Position numbers and translations under genes: made by a program
Notes under the pieces: generated by a model
The model's database searches: none
Seen by the model: the letters and a program-made list of their open reading frames with translations, nothing else
What the model was told of the DNA's origin: nothing
Assembly: GCF_900101335.1 (NCBI RefSeq)
Contig: NZ_FNKA01000001.1
Location: 744,001-808,000 of the forward strand
Origin: Quadrisphaera sp. DSM 44207
GTDB taxonomy: Bacteria; Actinomycetota; Actinomycetes; Actinomycetales; Quadrisphaeraceae
Reading direction: 5' to 3'
Length of the DNA stretch: 64,000 bases
Part shown: positions 10,222 through 20,958 of the stretch, in pieces
How positions within the stretch are numbered: the first letter of the stretch is position 1
How the letters are laid out: the number at the start of each line of letters is the position of its first letter

Positions 10222-10956
10222 TCACACCACGACCTGGTAGAGCAGGCCGGCGACGACGGCGCCGATGATCGGACCGACCACCGGCACCCAGGCGTAGCCC
10301 CAGTCGCTGGTGCCCTTGCCGCGGATCGGCAGCACCGCGTGGGCGATGCGCGGGCCCAGGTCGCGGGCGGGGTTGATGGCGTAGCCGGTGGGGCCGCCGA
10401 GGGAGGCGCCGATGCCGACGACGACGAGGGCGACGGCCAGCGGGCCGAGCTGGCTGGGCGTGTTGCCGGAGACGAGGATCCAGTACAGGAGCGCGAACGT
10501 CCCGACCGCCTCGGTGACGAGGTTCCAGCCGTAGCCGCGGATCGCGGGGCCGGTGGAGAACGTGCCGAGCTGCTCCGCCGCCACCTCGTGGGCGTCGTAG
10601 TGCTGGCGGTAGGCCAGCCACGCCAGCACCGCGCCGAGGAAGGCCCCGAGGAGCTGCGCCGCGAAGTAGACCAGCGTGCTGACGAACCCGACCGCCACGC
10701 CCGGGGCGTACTCGTCGGCCCCCGAGGCCAGCAGGCCCACCGTCACGGCCGGGTTCAGGTGCGCTCCGGAGCGGAAGGCGACGTAGACGCCGACGAAGAC
10801 GCCCAGCCCCCACCCGAAGTTGATCAGCAGCCAGCCGCCGCCCTGGCCCTTGGACCCCGTCAGCAGGACGTTGGCCACGACGCCGACGCCGAACAGGAGC
10901 AGCAGCGCCGTGCCGAGCACCTCCGAGACGAAGACCTGACCCAGCGAGACGTCCAC
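10222..10956 (-). CDS. glpF: MIP family glycerol facilitator
   Basis: A 244-aa channel with six hydrophobic helices. The two pore half-helices carry AHLNPAVT and [11 protein letters not shown]. The aspartate after the second NPA box is typical of aquaglyceroporins rather than water-only aquaporins. It imports glycerol by facilitated diffusion and is the first gene of glpF-glpK; the gap to glpK is 70 nt. GTG 10956 is the start. The promoter must lie in the 163-bp divergent region shared with glpD. Confidence 0.93.
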   Translation of the reverse strand: MDVSLGQVFVSEVLGTALLLLFGVGVVANVLLTGSKGQGGGWLLINFGWGLGVFVGVYVAFRSGAHLNPAVTVGLLASGADEYAPGVAVGFVSTLVYFAAQLLGAFLGAVLAWLAYRQHYDAHEVAAEQLGTFSTGPAIRGYGWNLVTEAVGTFALLYWILVSGNTPSQLGPLAVALVVVGIGASLGGPTGYAINPARDLGPRIAHAVLPIRGKGTSDWGYAWVPVVGPIIGAVVAGLLYQVVV

Positions 10957-11119
10957 GGCGCGTCCTCCCCGACACCCTCGCGTCCCCGGCCCCGTTGCCG
11001 GGGGTCACCGGCTGTCGGAGGGCAGTCCTACTCTTGAGCGTGTCGCCCCGCAAGGGGATGATCTCGGGGCCGGACGGCGCGGACGGCGCGGACGCCGGCC
11101 CTCGACGGGAGGTTCCTCC
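10957..11119. promoter_or_regulatory. Divergent glpF / glpD control region
   Basis: 163 bp. It contains a 7-bp inverted repeat CCCCGGC-N6-GCCGGGG (10984-11003) and three tandem copies of a 9-nt unit CGGACGGCG (11071-11097, last copy imperfect). A weak -10-like TACTCT sits near 11029 for glpD. No recognisable GlpR operator was found; regulation by glycerol is inferred from gene content only. Confidence 0.4.
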
Positions 11120-12832
11120 GTGAGCTACGACGACGCCCTCAGCCCGCAGCACCGCGAGCGCTCCTGGCACGAGCTGTCGGGCGAGCGCTTCGACGTCCTG
11201 GTCGTCGGCGGCGGGGTGACGGGGGCGGGCGCCGCCCTCGACGCGACGACCCGCGGCCTGCGCACCGCGCTGGTCGAGCAGCGCGACTGGGCGTCGGGCA
11301 CGTCCTCGCGCTCGAGCAAGCTCTTCCACGGCGGGCTGCGCTACCTCGAGCAGCTGAACTTCGCGCTCGTGCACGAGGCCCTGCGCGAGCGGGAGCTGAA
11401 CCTGACCACGCTCGCCCCGCACCTGGTCAAGCCCGTCTCCTTCCTCTACCCCCTCAACCACCGGTTCTGGGAGCGCCCCTACGTCGGCGCGGGCATGGCC
11501 CTGTACGACGCGATGGCGGGCCTGACGAGCACCCGCGCGGTGCCGCTGCACAGGCACCTGACCCGCCACGGCGCGCTGCGCCTGGCCCCGGGCCTGAAGC
11601 CGGGCGCCTTCAAGGGGGCGCTGCGCTACTACGACGCGCAGGCGGACGACGCCCGCCACACCCTCACCGTGGTGCGCACCGCTGCGCACTACGGCGCGGT
11701 GGTGCGCTCCTCGACCGAGGTCGTCGGCCTGCTGCACGAGGGCGACCGCATCGTCGGGGCCACCGTGCGCGACGTGGAGACCGGGGCGCAGACCGAGGTC
11801 CGCGCCCGCGTGGTCGTCAACTGCACCGGGGTGTGGACCGACGACGTGCAGAAGATGGCCGGGGGCCGCGGGCGCTTCCGGGTGCGCGCGTCCAAGGGCG
11901 TGCACATCGTCGTCCCGCGCGACCGGTTCGCCTCCGAGACGGGGCTGATCCTGCGCACCGAGAAGTCGGTGCTGTTCTTCATCCCCTGGGGCACCCGCTG
12001 GATCATCGGGACGACGGACACCGACTGGGACCTCGACCGCGCGCACCCGGCGGCGACCAGGGCCGACATCGACTACATCCTCGAGCACGCCAACGAGGTG
12101 CTGGCCACCCCGCTGACCCACGACGACGTGCGCGGCGTCTACGCCGGGCTGCGCCCGCTGCTGGCCGGCGAGGAGGAGGGCACGAGCGCGCTCTCGCGCG
12201 AGCACGCCGTCGCCCGCCCGCAGCCGGGGCTGATCTCGATCGCCGGCGGCAAGTACACGACCTACCGGGTCATGGCGGCCGACGCGATCGACGCCGCGCG
12301 GGAGGACCTCGGCCCCTCCGTCGCCGACTCCGTGACCGCGAGGGTGCCGCTGCTCGGCGCGGAGGGCTACTACGCGCTGGTCAACCAGGTCGACGCGCTC
12401 GCCGAGCAGCACGGGGTGCCGCCGTGGCGGCTGCACCACCTGCTCGACCGGTACGGGTCGATGGCCCTGGACGTGCTGGCCCTCGCCGAAGACGACCCGT
12501 CGCTGCTCGAGCCGCTGCCCGGCGCGGAGGACTACCTGCGCGCCGAGATCCGCTACGCCGCCACGCACGAGGGGGCGCTGCACCTGGACGACCTGCTCGC
12601 CCGGCGCACGCGCATGTCCATCGAGTACTCCCACCGCGGGGTGGGCTCCGCGCGCGCGGCCGCCGAGCTGGTGGCCGACGTCCTCGGCTGGGATGACGAG
12701 CGGGTGGAGGCCGAGGTGAGCTCCTACACCGAGCGGGTCGAGGCCGAGCGCGCCTCGCAGGAGCTGCCGACCGACGAGGCGTCCGACGCCGCCCGGCGGG
12801 CCGCCCCGGACTCCCGGCCGCTGCTGGTGTGA
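11120..12832 (+). CDS. glpD: Aerobic glycerol-3-phosphate dehydrogenase
   Basis: FAD-dependent membrane-associated enzyme oxidising glycerol 3-phosphate to dihydroxyacetone phosphate and passing electrons to quinone. In the 570 aa, the dinucleotide motif VLVVGGGVTGAGAALDA lies at residues 27-43. The substrate region SSRSSKLFHGGLRYLE follows, then FFIPWGTRWIIGTTDTDW and the C-terminal DAO_C domain. The GTG start is preceded by GGGAGG. The last 35 residues are an unconserved acidic/Arg-rich tail. It is transcribed away from glpF-glpK and converges with the fasciclin gene 10 nt downstream. Confidence 0.96.
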   Translation: MSYDDALSPQHRERSWHELSGERFDVLVVGGGVTGAGAALDATTRGLRTALVEQRDWASGTSSRSSKLFHGGLRYLEQLNFALVHEALRERELNLTTLAPHLVKPVSFLYPLNHRFWERPYVGAGMALYDAMAGLTSTRAVPLHRHLTRHGALRLAPGLKPGAFKGALRYYDAQADDARHTLTVVRTAAHYGAVVRSSTEVVGLLHEGDRIVGATVRDVETGAQTEVRARVVVNCTGVWTDDVQKMAGGRGRFRVRASKGVHIVVPRDRFASETGLILRTEKSVLFFIPWGTRWIIGTTDTDWDLDRAHPAATRADIDYILEHANEVLATPLTHDDVRGVYAGLRPLLAGEEEGTSALSREHAVARPQPGLISIAGGKYTTYRVMAADAIDAAREDLGPSVADSVTARVPLLGAEGYYALVNQVDALAEQHGVPPWRLHHLLDRYGSMALDVLALAEDDPSLLEPLPGAEDYLRAEIRYAATHEGALHLDDLLARRTRMSIEYSHRGVGSARAAAELVADVLGWDDERVEAEVSSYTERVEAERASQELPTDEASDAARRAAPDSRPLLV

Positions 12833-12842
12833 GCCGCGGGCC

Positions 12843-13490
12843 TCACCGGGGAGGGGTCAGGAGCGCGTCGACGACGTAGATCGTGGAGTCGTCGGCCCGG
12901 ATGCCTCCGCACACGATCGACGCCTCGCCGTCGACCGTGTACTCCTGGCCGCTGCCCTCGACCGTGAGGGTGCCGCCCTGGAGGGTCTCGTAGGTCCCGG
13001 CGACCTCCGGGGCCAGCCCCTGCGGCACGACGTGGTACTGCAGCACCTCACCGCGCGAGGCCGGATCGGCCAGGGCGGCGAGGTCGGAGATCCCCAGGGA
13101 GGCGAAGGCGTCGTCGCTGGGGGCGAAGACCGCGCCCGCGGGCAGGTCGTCGAGCCGCTGGCCCAGGCCGGCGGACTCCACGGCGCTCGCCAGGCGCGAC
13201 AGCTGCGGCACGCTCGCCAGCGCCGAGGACAGCGGCTGGTCCGGCAGCTGGCCGCCGGAGGGCAGGGAGGCGCAGCCGGGCCCGAACGGCGCGGCGGCGG
13301 TGGTGCCGGCGCTCGCCGAGCCGTCCGGGGCGGGTGCCTGCGTCGCCGCCGGGTCGGTGCCGGCGTCGGTGCCGGCGTCGGTGCCGGCGTCGGTGCCGGC
13401 GTCGGTGCCACCGGTGCAGGAGAGGGCGCCCGCACCGAGGCAGCACGCGAGCAGGCCGGCCGCGGTGGCTCGGCTGAGGCGAGGGGACAC
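12843..13490 (-). CDS. Fasciclin domain lipoprotein
   Basis: A 215-aa secreted protein. The N-terminal signal (RLSRATAAGLLACCLGAGALSC) ends in a lipobox-like ALSC, so it is probably lipid-anchored. A Thr/Asp/Gly linker with tandem GTDA repeats follows, then a single FAS1 domain (about residues 85-215) with VFAPSDDAFASL and the late motif YVVDALLTPP. FAS1 proteins are extracellular adhesion or matrix-binding modules. The frame extends 69 nt upstream, but GTG 13490 has AGGAGGAG in front and starts the signal peptide, so it was chosen. It ends 10 nt from the convergent glpD stop. Confidence 0.88.
   Translation of the reverse strand: MSPRLSRATAAGLLACCLGAGALSCTGGTDAGTDAGTDAGTDAGTDPAATQAPAPDGSASAGTTAAAPFGPGCASLPSGGQLPDQPLSSALASVPQLSRLASAVESAGLGQRLDDLPAGAVFAPSDDAFASLGISDLAALADPASRGEVLQYHVVPQGLAPEVAGTYETLQGGTLTVEGSGQEYTVDGEASIVCGGIRADDSTIYVVDALLTPPR
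13353..13412. repeat. 12-bp minisatellite in the fasciclin gene
   Basis: Five copies of GTCGGTGCCGGC, four exact and the last with two changes at its end. They encode the GTDA repeats of the linker. The unit is divisible by three, so copy changes keep the frame. Confidence 0.9.
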
Positions 13491-13560
13491 GGGGGGCTCC
13501 TCCTGTCGGGACCGAGCGGGCGGTCGGTCAGGTCGACTGGTCGGACCAGGCGGTCGCATC

Positions 13561-13611
13561 GGCTGGTCGGGTCGGCTGGTCGGGTCGGCTGGTCAGGTCG
13601 GCTGGTACGGG
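13561..13611. repeat. 13-bp tandem repeat running over the guaB3 stop codon
   Basis: Four near-exact copies of GGCTGGTCGGGTC (13561, 13574, 13587, 13600; the last is incomplete). The third and fourth copies encode the guaB3 C-terminus (YQPT) and stop at 13593, and the first two lie in the spacer upstream of the fasciclin gene. Confidence 0.85.
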
Positions 13612-14717
13612 GAGACGACGACGTCGACGCGCTGGAACTCCTTGAGGTCGGAGTACCCGGTCGTCGCCATCGCCCGGCGCAGCGCGCCGACGAGGTTCGT
13701 CGTGCCGTCCGCGGTGCGCCCGGGCCCGAGCAGGATGTCCCGCAGCGAGCCGACGGTGCCCACGTGCACCCTCAGCCCCCGGGGCAGCTCGCCGTGGTGG
13801 GCCTCAGGCCCCCAGTGCCAGCCGCGCCCGGGCGCCTCGCTGGCGCGCGCGAGCGCCGCCCCCAGCATCACGGCGTCCGAGCCGCAGGCGAACGCCTTGA
13901 CGACGTCGCCGGAGCGGCCCATGCCGCCGTCCGCGATGACGTGCACGTACCGGCCGCCGGACTCGTCGAGGTAGTCCCGCCGGGCGGCGGCGACGTCCGC
14001 GACGGCGCTGGCCATGGGCGCGTGGATGCCGAGCGTGGTGCGCGTGGTGTGCGCCGCTCCCCCGCCGAACCCCACGAGCACGCCGGCGGCGCCGGTGCGC
14101 ATCAGGTGCAGCGCCGCGGTGTACGTGGCCGCTCCCCCGACGACGACGGGCACGTCGAGCTCGTAGATGAACTGCTTGAGGTTCAGCGGCTCCACGTCGG
14201 GGGCGGCCACGTGCTCGGCCGAGACCGTGGTGCCGCGGATGACGAACAGGTCGACGCCGGCGTCCACGACCGTCTTCCACAGCTGCTGGGTGCGCTGGGG
14301 GCTGAGCGCCCCGGCGACGACGACGCCGGCGCCGCGCACCTGCGCGATGCGCTCGGTGACGAGGTCGGGGTCGATGGGCGCGGCGTACAGCTCCTGCATG
14401 CGGGCCGTGGCGACCGCGGCGTCGAGCCCGGCGATCTCCGCGAGCAGGGGCTCGGGGTCGGGGTAGCGGGTCCACAGGCCCTCGAGGTCGAGGACGCCGA
14501 CGCCGCCGAGGCGGCCCATGGCGATGGCGGTGGCCGGGGAGACCACGGAGTCCATGGGCGCGGCCATCACCGGCACCTCGAACGCGTACGCGTCCAGCTT
14601 CCAGGAGACGGACACGACCTCTGGGTCGCGCGTGCGCCGGCTGGGCACGACGGCCACGTCGTCGAAGGAGTACGCGCGCCGCCCCCGCTTGCCGCGGCCG
14701 ATCTCGATCTCGCTCAC
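13593..14717 (-). CDS. guaB3: GuaB3 family IMP dehydrogenase-related protein
   Basis: A 374-aa TIM-barrel protein of the IMPDH/GMP-reductase superfamily without CBS domains. Recognisable are the N-terminal YSFDDVAVVPSRRTRDP and APMDSVVSP. The C-terminal flap region is DGGMGRSGDVVKAFACGSDAVMLG. Where GuaB has the catalytic GSICTTR loop, this protein has GGGAAHTTRTTLG, so the catalytic cysteine position is not conserved. Function in actinobacteria is not settled; purine interconversion is likely. GTG 14717 has GAGGAG in front and lies 20 nt after guaB, so the two form an operon. That pairing is the rule in actinobacteria. Confidence 0.92.
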   Translation of the reverse strand: MSEIEIGRGKRGRRAYSFDDVAVVPSRRTRDPEVVSVSWKLDAYAFEVPVMAAPMDSVVSPATAIAMGRLGGVGVLDLEGLWTRYPDPEPLLAEIAGLDAAVATARMQELYAAPIDPDLVTERIAQVRGAGVVVAGALSPQRTQQLWKTVVDAGVDLFVIRGTTVSAEHVAAPDVEPLNLKQFIYELDVPVVVGGAATYTAALHLMRTGAAGVLVGFGGGAAHTTRTTLGIHAPMASAVADVAAARRDYLDESGGRYVHVIADGGMGRSGDVVKAFACGSDAVMLGAALARASEAPGRGWHWGPEAHHGELPRGLRVHVGTVGSLRDILLGPGRTADGTTNLVGALRRAMATTGYSDLKEFQRVDVVVSPYQPT

Positions 14718-14737
14718 GTCGCTCCTCGCCGCGGCCC

Positions 14738-16252
<1,515 letters not shown>

Positions 16253-16322
16253 CCCGCGTGCCCCGCTCGGCCCGGACGCCCGCGGGCGCCTCCCCGGGGC
16301 GCCTCCCCGGGGACCGGGCGGG

Positions 16323-16931
16323 TCAGTGCACCAGCCCCAGCCGGAAGCCCTTGGCGACCGCCTGGGCGCGGTCGGCGGCGCCCAGCTTGCGGAACAGGCG
16401 GCGCGCGTGGGTCTTCACGGTGTCCTCGGAGAGGAACAGCTCCTTGCCGATCTCGGCGTTGCTGCGCCCGCGGCCCATGCCGGTGAGCACCTGCAGCTCG
16501 CGCTCGGTCAGAGTCGGCGCGGTCGCGGCGTCGTCGCGGCGCGAGCCGCGGGCGCGGCCGGCGCCGACGTCCGCCAGGGCGCCGACGACGGCGGCGGCGA
16601 GCTCGGCGCGGGAGGCGTCCTTGACGACGTAGCCGCGGGCGCCGGCGGCGACCGCGCGGGCCACGCCCTCGACGTCCTCGGCCACGGTGAGCATGAGCAC
16701 GGGCGCGCCGGGGTGGCGCGAGAGCAGGCGGCGGGCGGCCTCGACGCCGCCGATGCCGGGCATGCGCACGTCCACGAGGACGAGGGCGGGCCGCTCGAGG
16801 GGCCAGCGGGTGAGCACCTCCTCACCCGAGGAGGCGCCGGTCACGCGGGTCACGCCGGCCACGCCGGCCACCGCGCGACGCAGGTTCTCCCGCACCAGCG
16901 GGGAGTCGTCGCACACCATCACCGTCGACAC
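16323..16931 (-). CDS. bldM: BldM-type response regulator
   Basis: A 202-aa orphan response regulator. The receiver domain has acidic residues D8 and D9, D54 at the phospho-site in VDVRMPG, T82 and K104. The C-terminal LuxR-type helix-turn-helix reads LTERELQVLTGMGRGRSNAEIGKELFLSEDTVKTHARRLF (given in two parts: LTERELQVLTGMGRGRS, then NAEIGKELFLSEDTVKTHA). Sequence and position beside a WhiB-family gene, guaB and groEL match Streptomyces BldM, a developmental regulator that works as a homodimer or with WhiI. No sensor kinase is nearby. The 143-bp upstream gap contains a 20-G tract. Orthology is strong; its regulon here is unknown. Confidence 0.88.
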   Translation of the reverse strand: MSTVMVCDDSPLVRENLRRAVAGVAGVTRVTGASSGEEVLTRWPLERPALVLVDVRMPGIGGVEAARRLLSRHPGAPVLMLTVAEDVEGVARAVAAGARGYVVKDASRAELAAAVVGALADVGAGRARGSRRDDAATAPTLTERELQVLTGMGRGRSNAEIGKELFLSEDTVKTHARRLFRKLGAADRAQAVAKGFRLGLVH

Positions 16932-17053
16932 CAGGACCTCCGGACAGCCGCGCGCAGCGGCCCGGGCGGCCGTGCGTCCTGCTGCTCATCGGCAGGCGGG
17001 GAGGGCGACCTGAGCGCCCCGGCACCCGGAGGGGAGCGGGCGGGCCGGGAGGC

Positions 17054-17073
17054 GGGGGGGGGGGGGGGGGGGG
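17054..17073. repeat. Homopolymer of 20 G
   Basis: An uninterrupted G20 run, directly after the stop of the MerR-type gene (minus strand) and 123 bp before the bldM start. On the transcribed strand it is C20. Such length is exceptional even at this GC content; it is either a slippage-prone regulatory tract or a sequencing/assembly artefact. Confidence 0.85.
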
Positions 17074-17074
17074 C

Positions 17075-18025
17075 TCAGGGGACGGCGGCCTCCTCGAGCG
17101 CCTCCTGCGCGCCCTCCAGGGTCGGGGTGCGGTCGACGACGCGGCCGGCGGGGGTGCGCACGCTCTCCCACCCGGGGCCGGAGAGCACCAGGCGCGAGGG
17201 GGCCCGCAGGCGAGGCAGCACCGACAGCTGCCCGGGGTCGCGCACGGGGTGCTGGGCGTGCAGCAGCACCGCGACGGGGCCCGTGCGGCGCACGGCGGCG
17301 GCGAGCGCCTCGCGCGGCAGCCCGGGGGCGAGCACCCGCGGGGCGATGCCGGACGCGGCGGCGGCAGCCGCGAGCACGTGCAGCGGCAGGCTCTCCGTCT
17401 CGCCGTCGGCCGCCGCGAGCAGGACGACGGCGGAGGTGCGCAGCGGCGGTGCGGGCAGCTCGCGCAGGGCGGCGAGCACGGCCGCGGCCAGCAGCGTCCC
17501 GGTGTCGACGCCGGGACCGGTGGCCTCCCAGCGGCGCCCGAGCGCGCGCAGCGCCGGCTCGGCCAGCTGCTCCCACGCGGGCACGGGCCCGAGGCGCTCG
17601 CAGGCGGTGCGCACGAGGCGGGTGCACTCGGCGGCGTCCAGGGCCAGGGCGGCCCGCTGCAGCAGGTCGCGGCCCGCGGGCGAGGGGCGCCGGGTCAGCG
17701 GCGTGCGGTCGGCGGCCGCGGGGAGCTCCTCCGGCTCCAGCGGCGCGTGCTGCAGGGCGCTGGCGGCGCCGGCGTTGCGCGCGGCGCGGGCGGCCTCCGC
17801 GGGCGGCACCCCCTCGAGGGTGAGGCGGCGCATGACGATCAGGCGCGCGAGGTCCTCCAGCGTGTAGCGGCGGTGCGCGCCGGCCTCGTGGGCGGTGGGC
17901 CCCAGGCCGTAGCGGCGGGCCCACGTGCGCAGGGTGGCGGGCGCCACCCCGAGCCGCCGCGCGACCGCGGCGACGGTCAGCGCCGGCGCGACGGGCTCGA
18001 CCGCGTGCGGCTCGGGCGGGGCCAT
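17075..18025 (-). CDS. MerR family regulator with cobalamin-binding-like domain
   Basis: A 316-aa regulator. The N-terminal MerR winged helix is LTVAAVARRLGVAPATLRTW (residues about 16-35), then YGLGPTAHEAGAHRRYTLED. A helical linker (about 125-195) and a C-terminal Rossmann-like domain resemble B12-binding sensors such as the CarH/LitR group. The cobalamin-coordinating His motif is not visible (GETESLPLHVLAAA instead of the usual E..H..G). Light or B12 sensing is therefore doubtful. ATG 18025 was chosen over a longer frame because it starts the conserved fold. CACACT sits 6 nt upstream. It lies between bldM and whiD, transcribed divergently from whiD. Confidence 0.75.
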   Translation of the reverse strand: MAPPEPHAVEPVAPALTVAAVARRLGVAPATLRTWARRYGLGPTAHEAGAHRRYTLEDLARLIVMRRLTLEGVPPAEAARAARNAGAASALQHAPLEPEELPAAADRTPLTRRPSPAGRDLLQRAALALDAAECTRLVRTACERLGPVPAWEQLAEPALRALGRRWEATGPGVDTGTLLAAAVLAALRELPAPPLRTSAVVLLAAADGETESLPLHVLAAAAAASGIAPRVLAPGLPREALAAAVRRTGPVAVLLHAQHPVRDPGQLSVLPRLRAPSRLVLSGPGWESVRTPAGRVVDRTPTLEGAQEALEEAAVP

Positions 18026-18112
18026 CGCCCCAGTGTGGAGGCGCTCTAGGGGGCCTGCCACCCGTTCCGGAAGGCCGGGGATCCGTCCCGCTGATCTTCC
18101 GTCGAGGGGTGC

Positions 18113-18141
18113 TTGAACAACCTCTGGAGCGGTTGTAGTGT
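18113..18141 (+). promoter_or_regulatory. whiD promoter with embedded inverted repeat
   Basis: TTGAAC (18113-18118), a 17-nt spacer, then TAGTGT (18136-18141): the best vegetative-type promoter in the window. A perfect 6-bp inverted repeat ACAACC-N8-GGTTGT (18117-18136) fills the spacer, in the position of a regulator-binding site. Confidence 0.7.
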
Positions 18142-18250
18142 CGATGTCGACCGAGATCCCGTCCCGCGAGCAGCAGTACCCCCGCGCGGATCGGGACGAA
18201 ACGTGACGCGGCCCCTCGCACGGGCCCTGTGCACCACCGAGGAGGCACCC

Positions 18251-18565
18251 GTGGCTGAGATCTCTCGGCTCCCCGGGCCCGTGGCCGACGTCTGGGAGTG
18301 GCAGCTGCAAGGCGCGTGCCGCGAGCACGACACCAACCTGTTCTTCCACCCCGAGGGCGAGCGCGGCCCGGCGCGGCGCAACCGCGACGCCGCTGCCGTG
18401 GCCGTGTGCGGGAGCTGCCCGGTGATGGACGAGTGCCGGCGCCACTCCCTCGCGGTGCGCGAGCCGTACGGCGTGTGGGGCGGCCTGACCGAGGACGACC
18501 GCGAGCGCCTCTACGCCGCGCAGCGCGGCGACCGGGGCCTGGAGTCCCTGCCGCGCGCCAGCTGA
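18251..18565 (+). CDS. whiD: WhiB-family regulator, WhiD/WhiB3-like
   Basis: A 104-aa Wbl protein with four iron-sulphur cluster cysteines, C23, C53, C56 and C62 (CGSCPVMDEC). The beta-turn GVWGG (74-78) contacts sigma factor, and a basic C-terminal DNA-binding segment follows. Wbl proteins bind region 4 of the principal sigma factor and respond to oxygen or NO through a [4Fe-4S] cluster. Position beside bldM and groEL matches WhiD of Streptomyces and WhiB3 of mycobacteria. GTG 18251 follows AGGAGG; the frame is open upstream but lacks domain sequence. The 5' leader is about 100 nt from the predicted promoter. Confidence 0.9.
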   Translation: MAEISRLPGPVADVWEWQLQGACREHDTNLFFHPEGERGPARRNRDAAAVAVCGSCPVMDECRRHSLAVREPYGVWGGLTEDDRERLYAAQRGDRGLESLPRAS

Positions 18566-18586
18566 CCCGCCGCACCACCCGCACGA

Positions 18587-18628
18587 CGGCGAAGGCCCTC
18601 GGACCCGCAGGTCCGGGGGCCTTCGCCG
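18587..18628. terminator. Bidirectional terminator between whiD and groEL
   Basis: 19-nt arms (18587-18605 and 18610-18628) pair with one G-U-type mismatch around a 4-nt CGCA loop, between the convergent whiD and groEL stops. Confidence 0.8.
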
Positions 18629-18677
18629 TGCTCCAGCGGCTCGGGAGCCGCTCAGCGGCCCAGGAGGGCCAGGAGGC

Positions 18678-20312
<1,635 letters not shown>

Positions 20313-20332
20313 TCAGGGTCTTCACGACGGAC

Positions 20333-20369
20333 GCCCCGGCGGCCCGGCCGAGGGCCGGGGCGCCGGGGC
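20333..20369 (-). promoter_or_regulatory. Hairpin in the groES-groEL spacer
   Basis: 17-nt arms (20333-20349 and 20353-20369) pair with one mismatch around a 3-nt loop. It lies 52 nt after the groES stop and about 40 nt before the groEL start. It could attenuate transcription or stabilise a processed groES message, giving unequal groES/groEL levels. Confidence 0.55.
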
Positions 20370-20420
20370 GCGCCGCTCAGGAGCCGACGGAGCCGCTGCG
20401 CGGCTGCTGCCGGGGGTGGG

Positions 20421-20714
20421 TCACTGGATGACGGCCAGCACGTCGCGGGCCGAGAGCACGAGCAGCTCCTCGCCGCCGTACTTGACCTCGGTGCCCCCGT
20501 ACTTGGAGTAGATGACCTTGTCGCCGACCTGGACGTCGAGCGGCACGCGGTTGCCGTTGTCGTCCACGCGGCCCGGGCCGACGCTCAGGACCTCGCCCTC
20601 CTGGGGCTTCTCCTTGGCGGTGTCCGGGATGACCAGGCCGGACGCGGTGGTCTGCTCGGCGTCGAGGGGCTTGACGACGATGCGGTCCTCGAGCGGCTTG
20701 ATGGAGACCGACAC
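20421..20714 (-). CDS. groES: Co-chaperonin GroES
   Basis: The 97-aa heptameric lid of the chaperonin. Signature N-terminus is [19 protein letters not shown]. The mobile loop is [18 protein letters not shown], and the C-terminus is [10 protein letters not shown]. It is the first gene of groES-groEL. The promoter and CIRCE operator predicted about 135-195 nt upstream imply a long 5' leader. Expression is therefore expected to be repressed by HrcA and induced by heat; hrcA itself is not in the window. Confidence 0.97.
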   Translation of the reverse strand: MSVSIKPLEDRIVVKPLDAEQTTASGLVIPDTAKEKPQEGEVLSVGPGRVDDNGNRVPLDVQVGDKVIYSKYGGTEVKYGGEELLVLSARDVLAVIQ

Positions 20715-20849
20715 GGGCGGACCTCCCCTTCGCTGTGACTGAGTTCCCTCAGTGAACGGGCACTTGCTTCTGCACTGCTGATGCTCGGTGCCGCGGCCAC
20801 CAGCGCCGTCCGTCGTCGCGGGTGCCGGCCGGCGCTGCCGCCGCAGCGG

Positions 20850-20876
20850 TTGGCACTCTCAGGTGGAGAGTGCCAG
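20850..20876 (-). promoter_or_regulatory. CIRCE operator of groESL
   Basis: TTGGCACTC-N9-GAGTGCCAG: two 9-nt arms with one mismatch, matching the CIRCE consensus (TTAGCACTC-N9-GAGTGCTAA) bound by HrcA. It begins 5 nt after the predicted -10 box, so it covers the transcription start. A further half-site GAGTGCCAG lies at 20915-20923. Confidence 0.9.
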
Positions 20877-20881
20877 CGGCG

Positions 20882-20911
20882 ACTCTAGGACCGCGGTCAG
20901 CACCCGGTCAA
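20882..20911 (-). promoter_or_regulatory. groESL promoter
   Basis: On the minus strand TTGACC (20911-20906), an 18-nt spacer and TAGAGT (20887-20882) stand immediately upstream of the CIRCE element, the expected arrangement for a housekeeping-sigma promoter under HrcA control. Confidence 0.8.
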
Positions 20912-20958
20912 CCGGAGTGCCAGCCGGCCGCCGCGACGTCCCGTGGCACCATCGGCCG

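Noticed and set aside
8235-10268. Long open frame (677 codons) on the plus strand opposite glpK
   Set aside because: A high-GC shadow frame rich in Arg, Gly and His with no family motif; glpK on the other strand is complete.
13353-13611. Possible CRISPR array near the fasciclin gene
   Set aside because: Repeats are 12 and 13 bp, directly abutting with no spacers, and no cas genes are present; they are minisatellites.
17075-18025. B12-dependent photoreceptor (CarH-like) function for the MerR-type protein
   Set aside because: The fold is similar but the cobalamin-binding histidine motif is not visible, so light or B12 sensing was not claimed.
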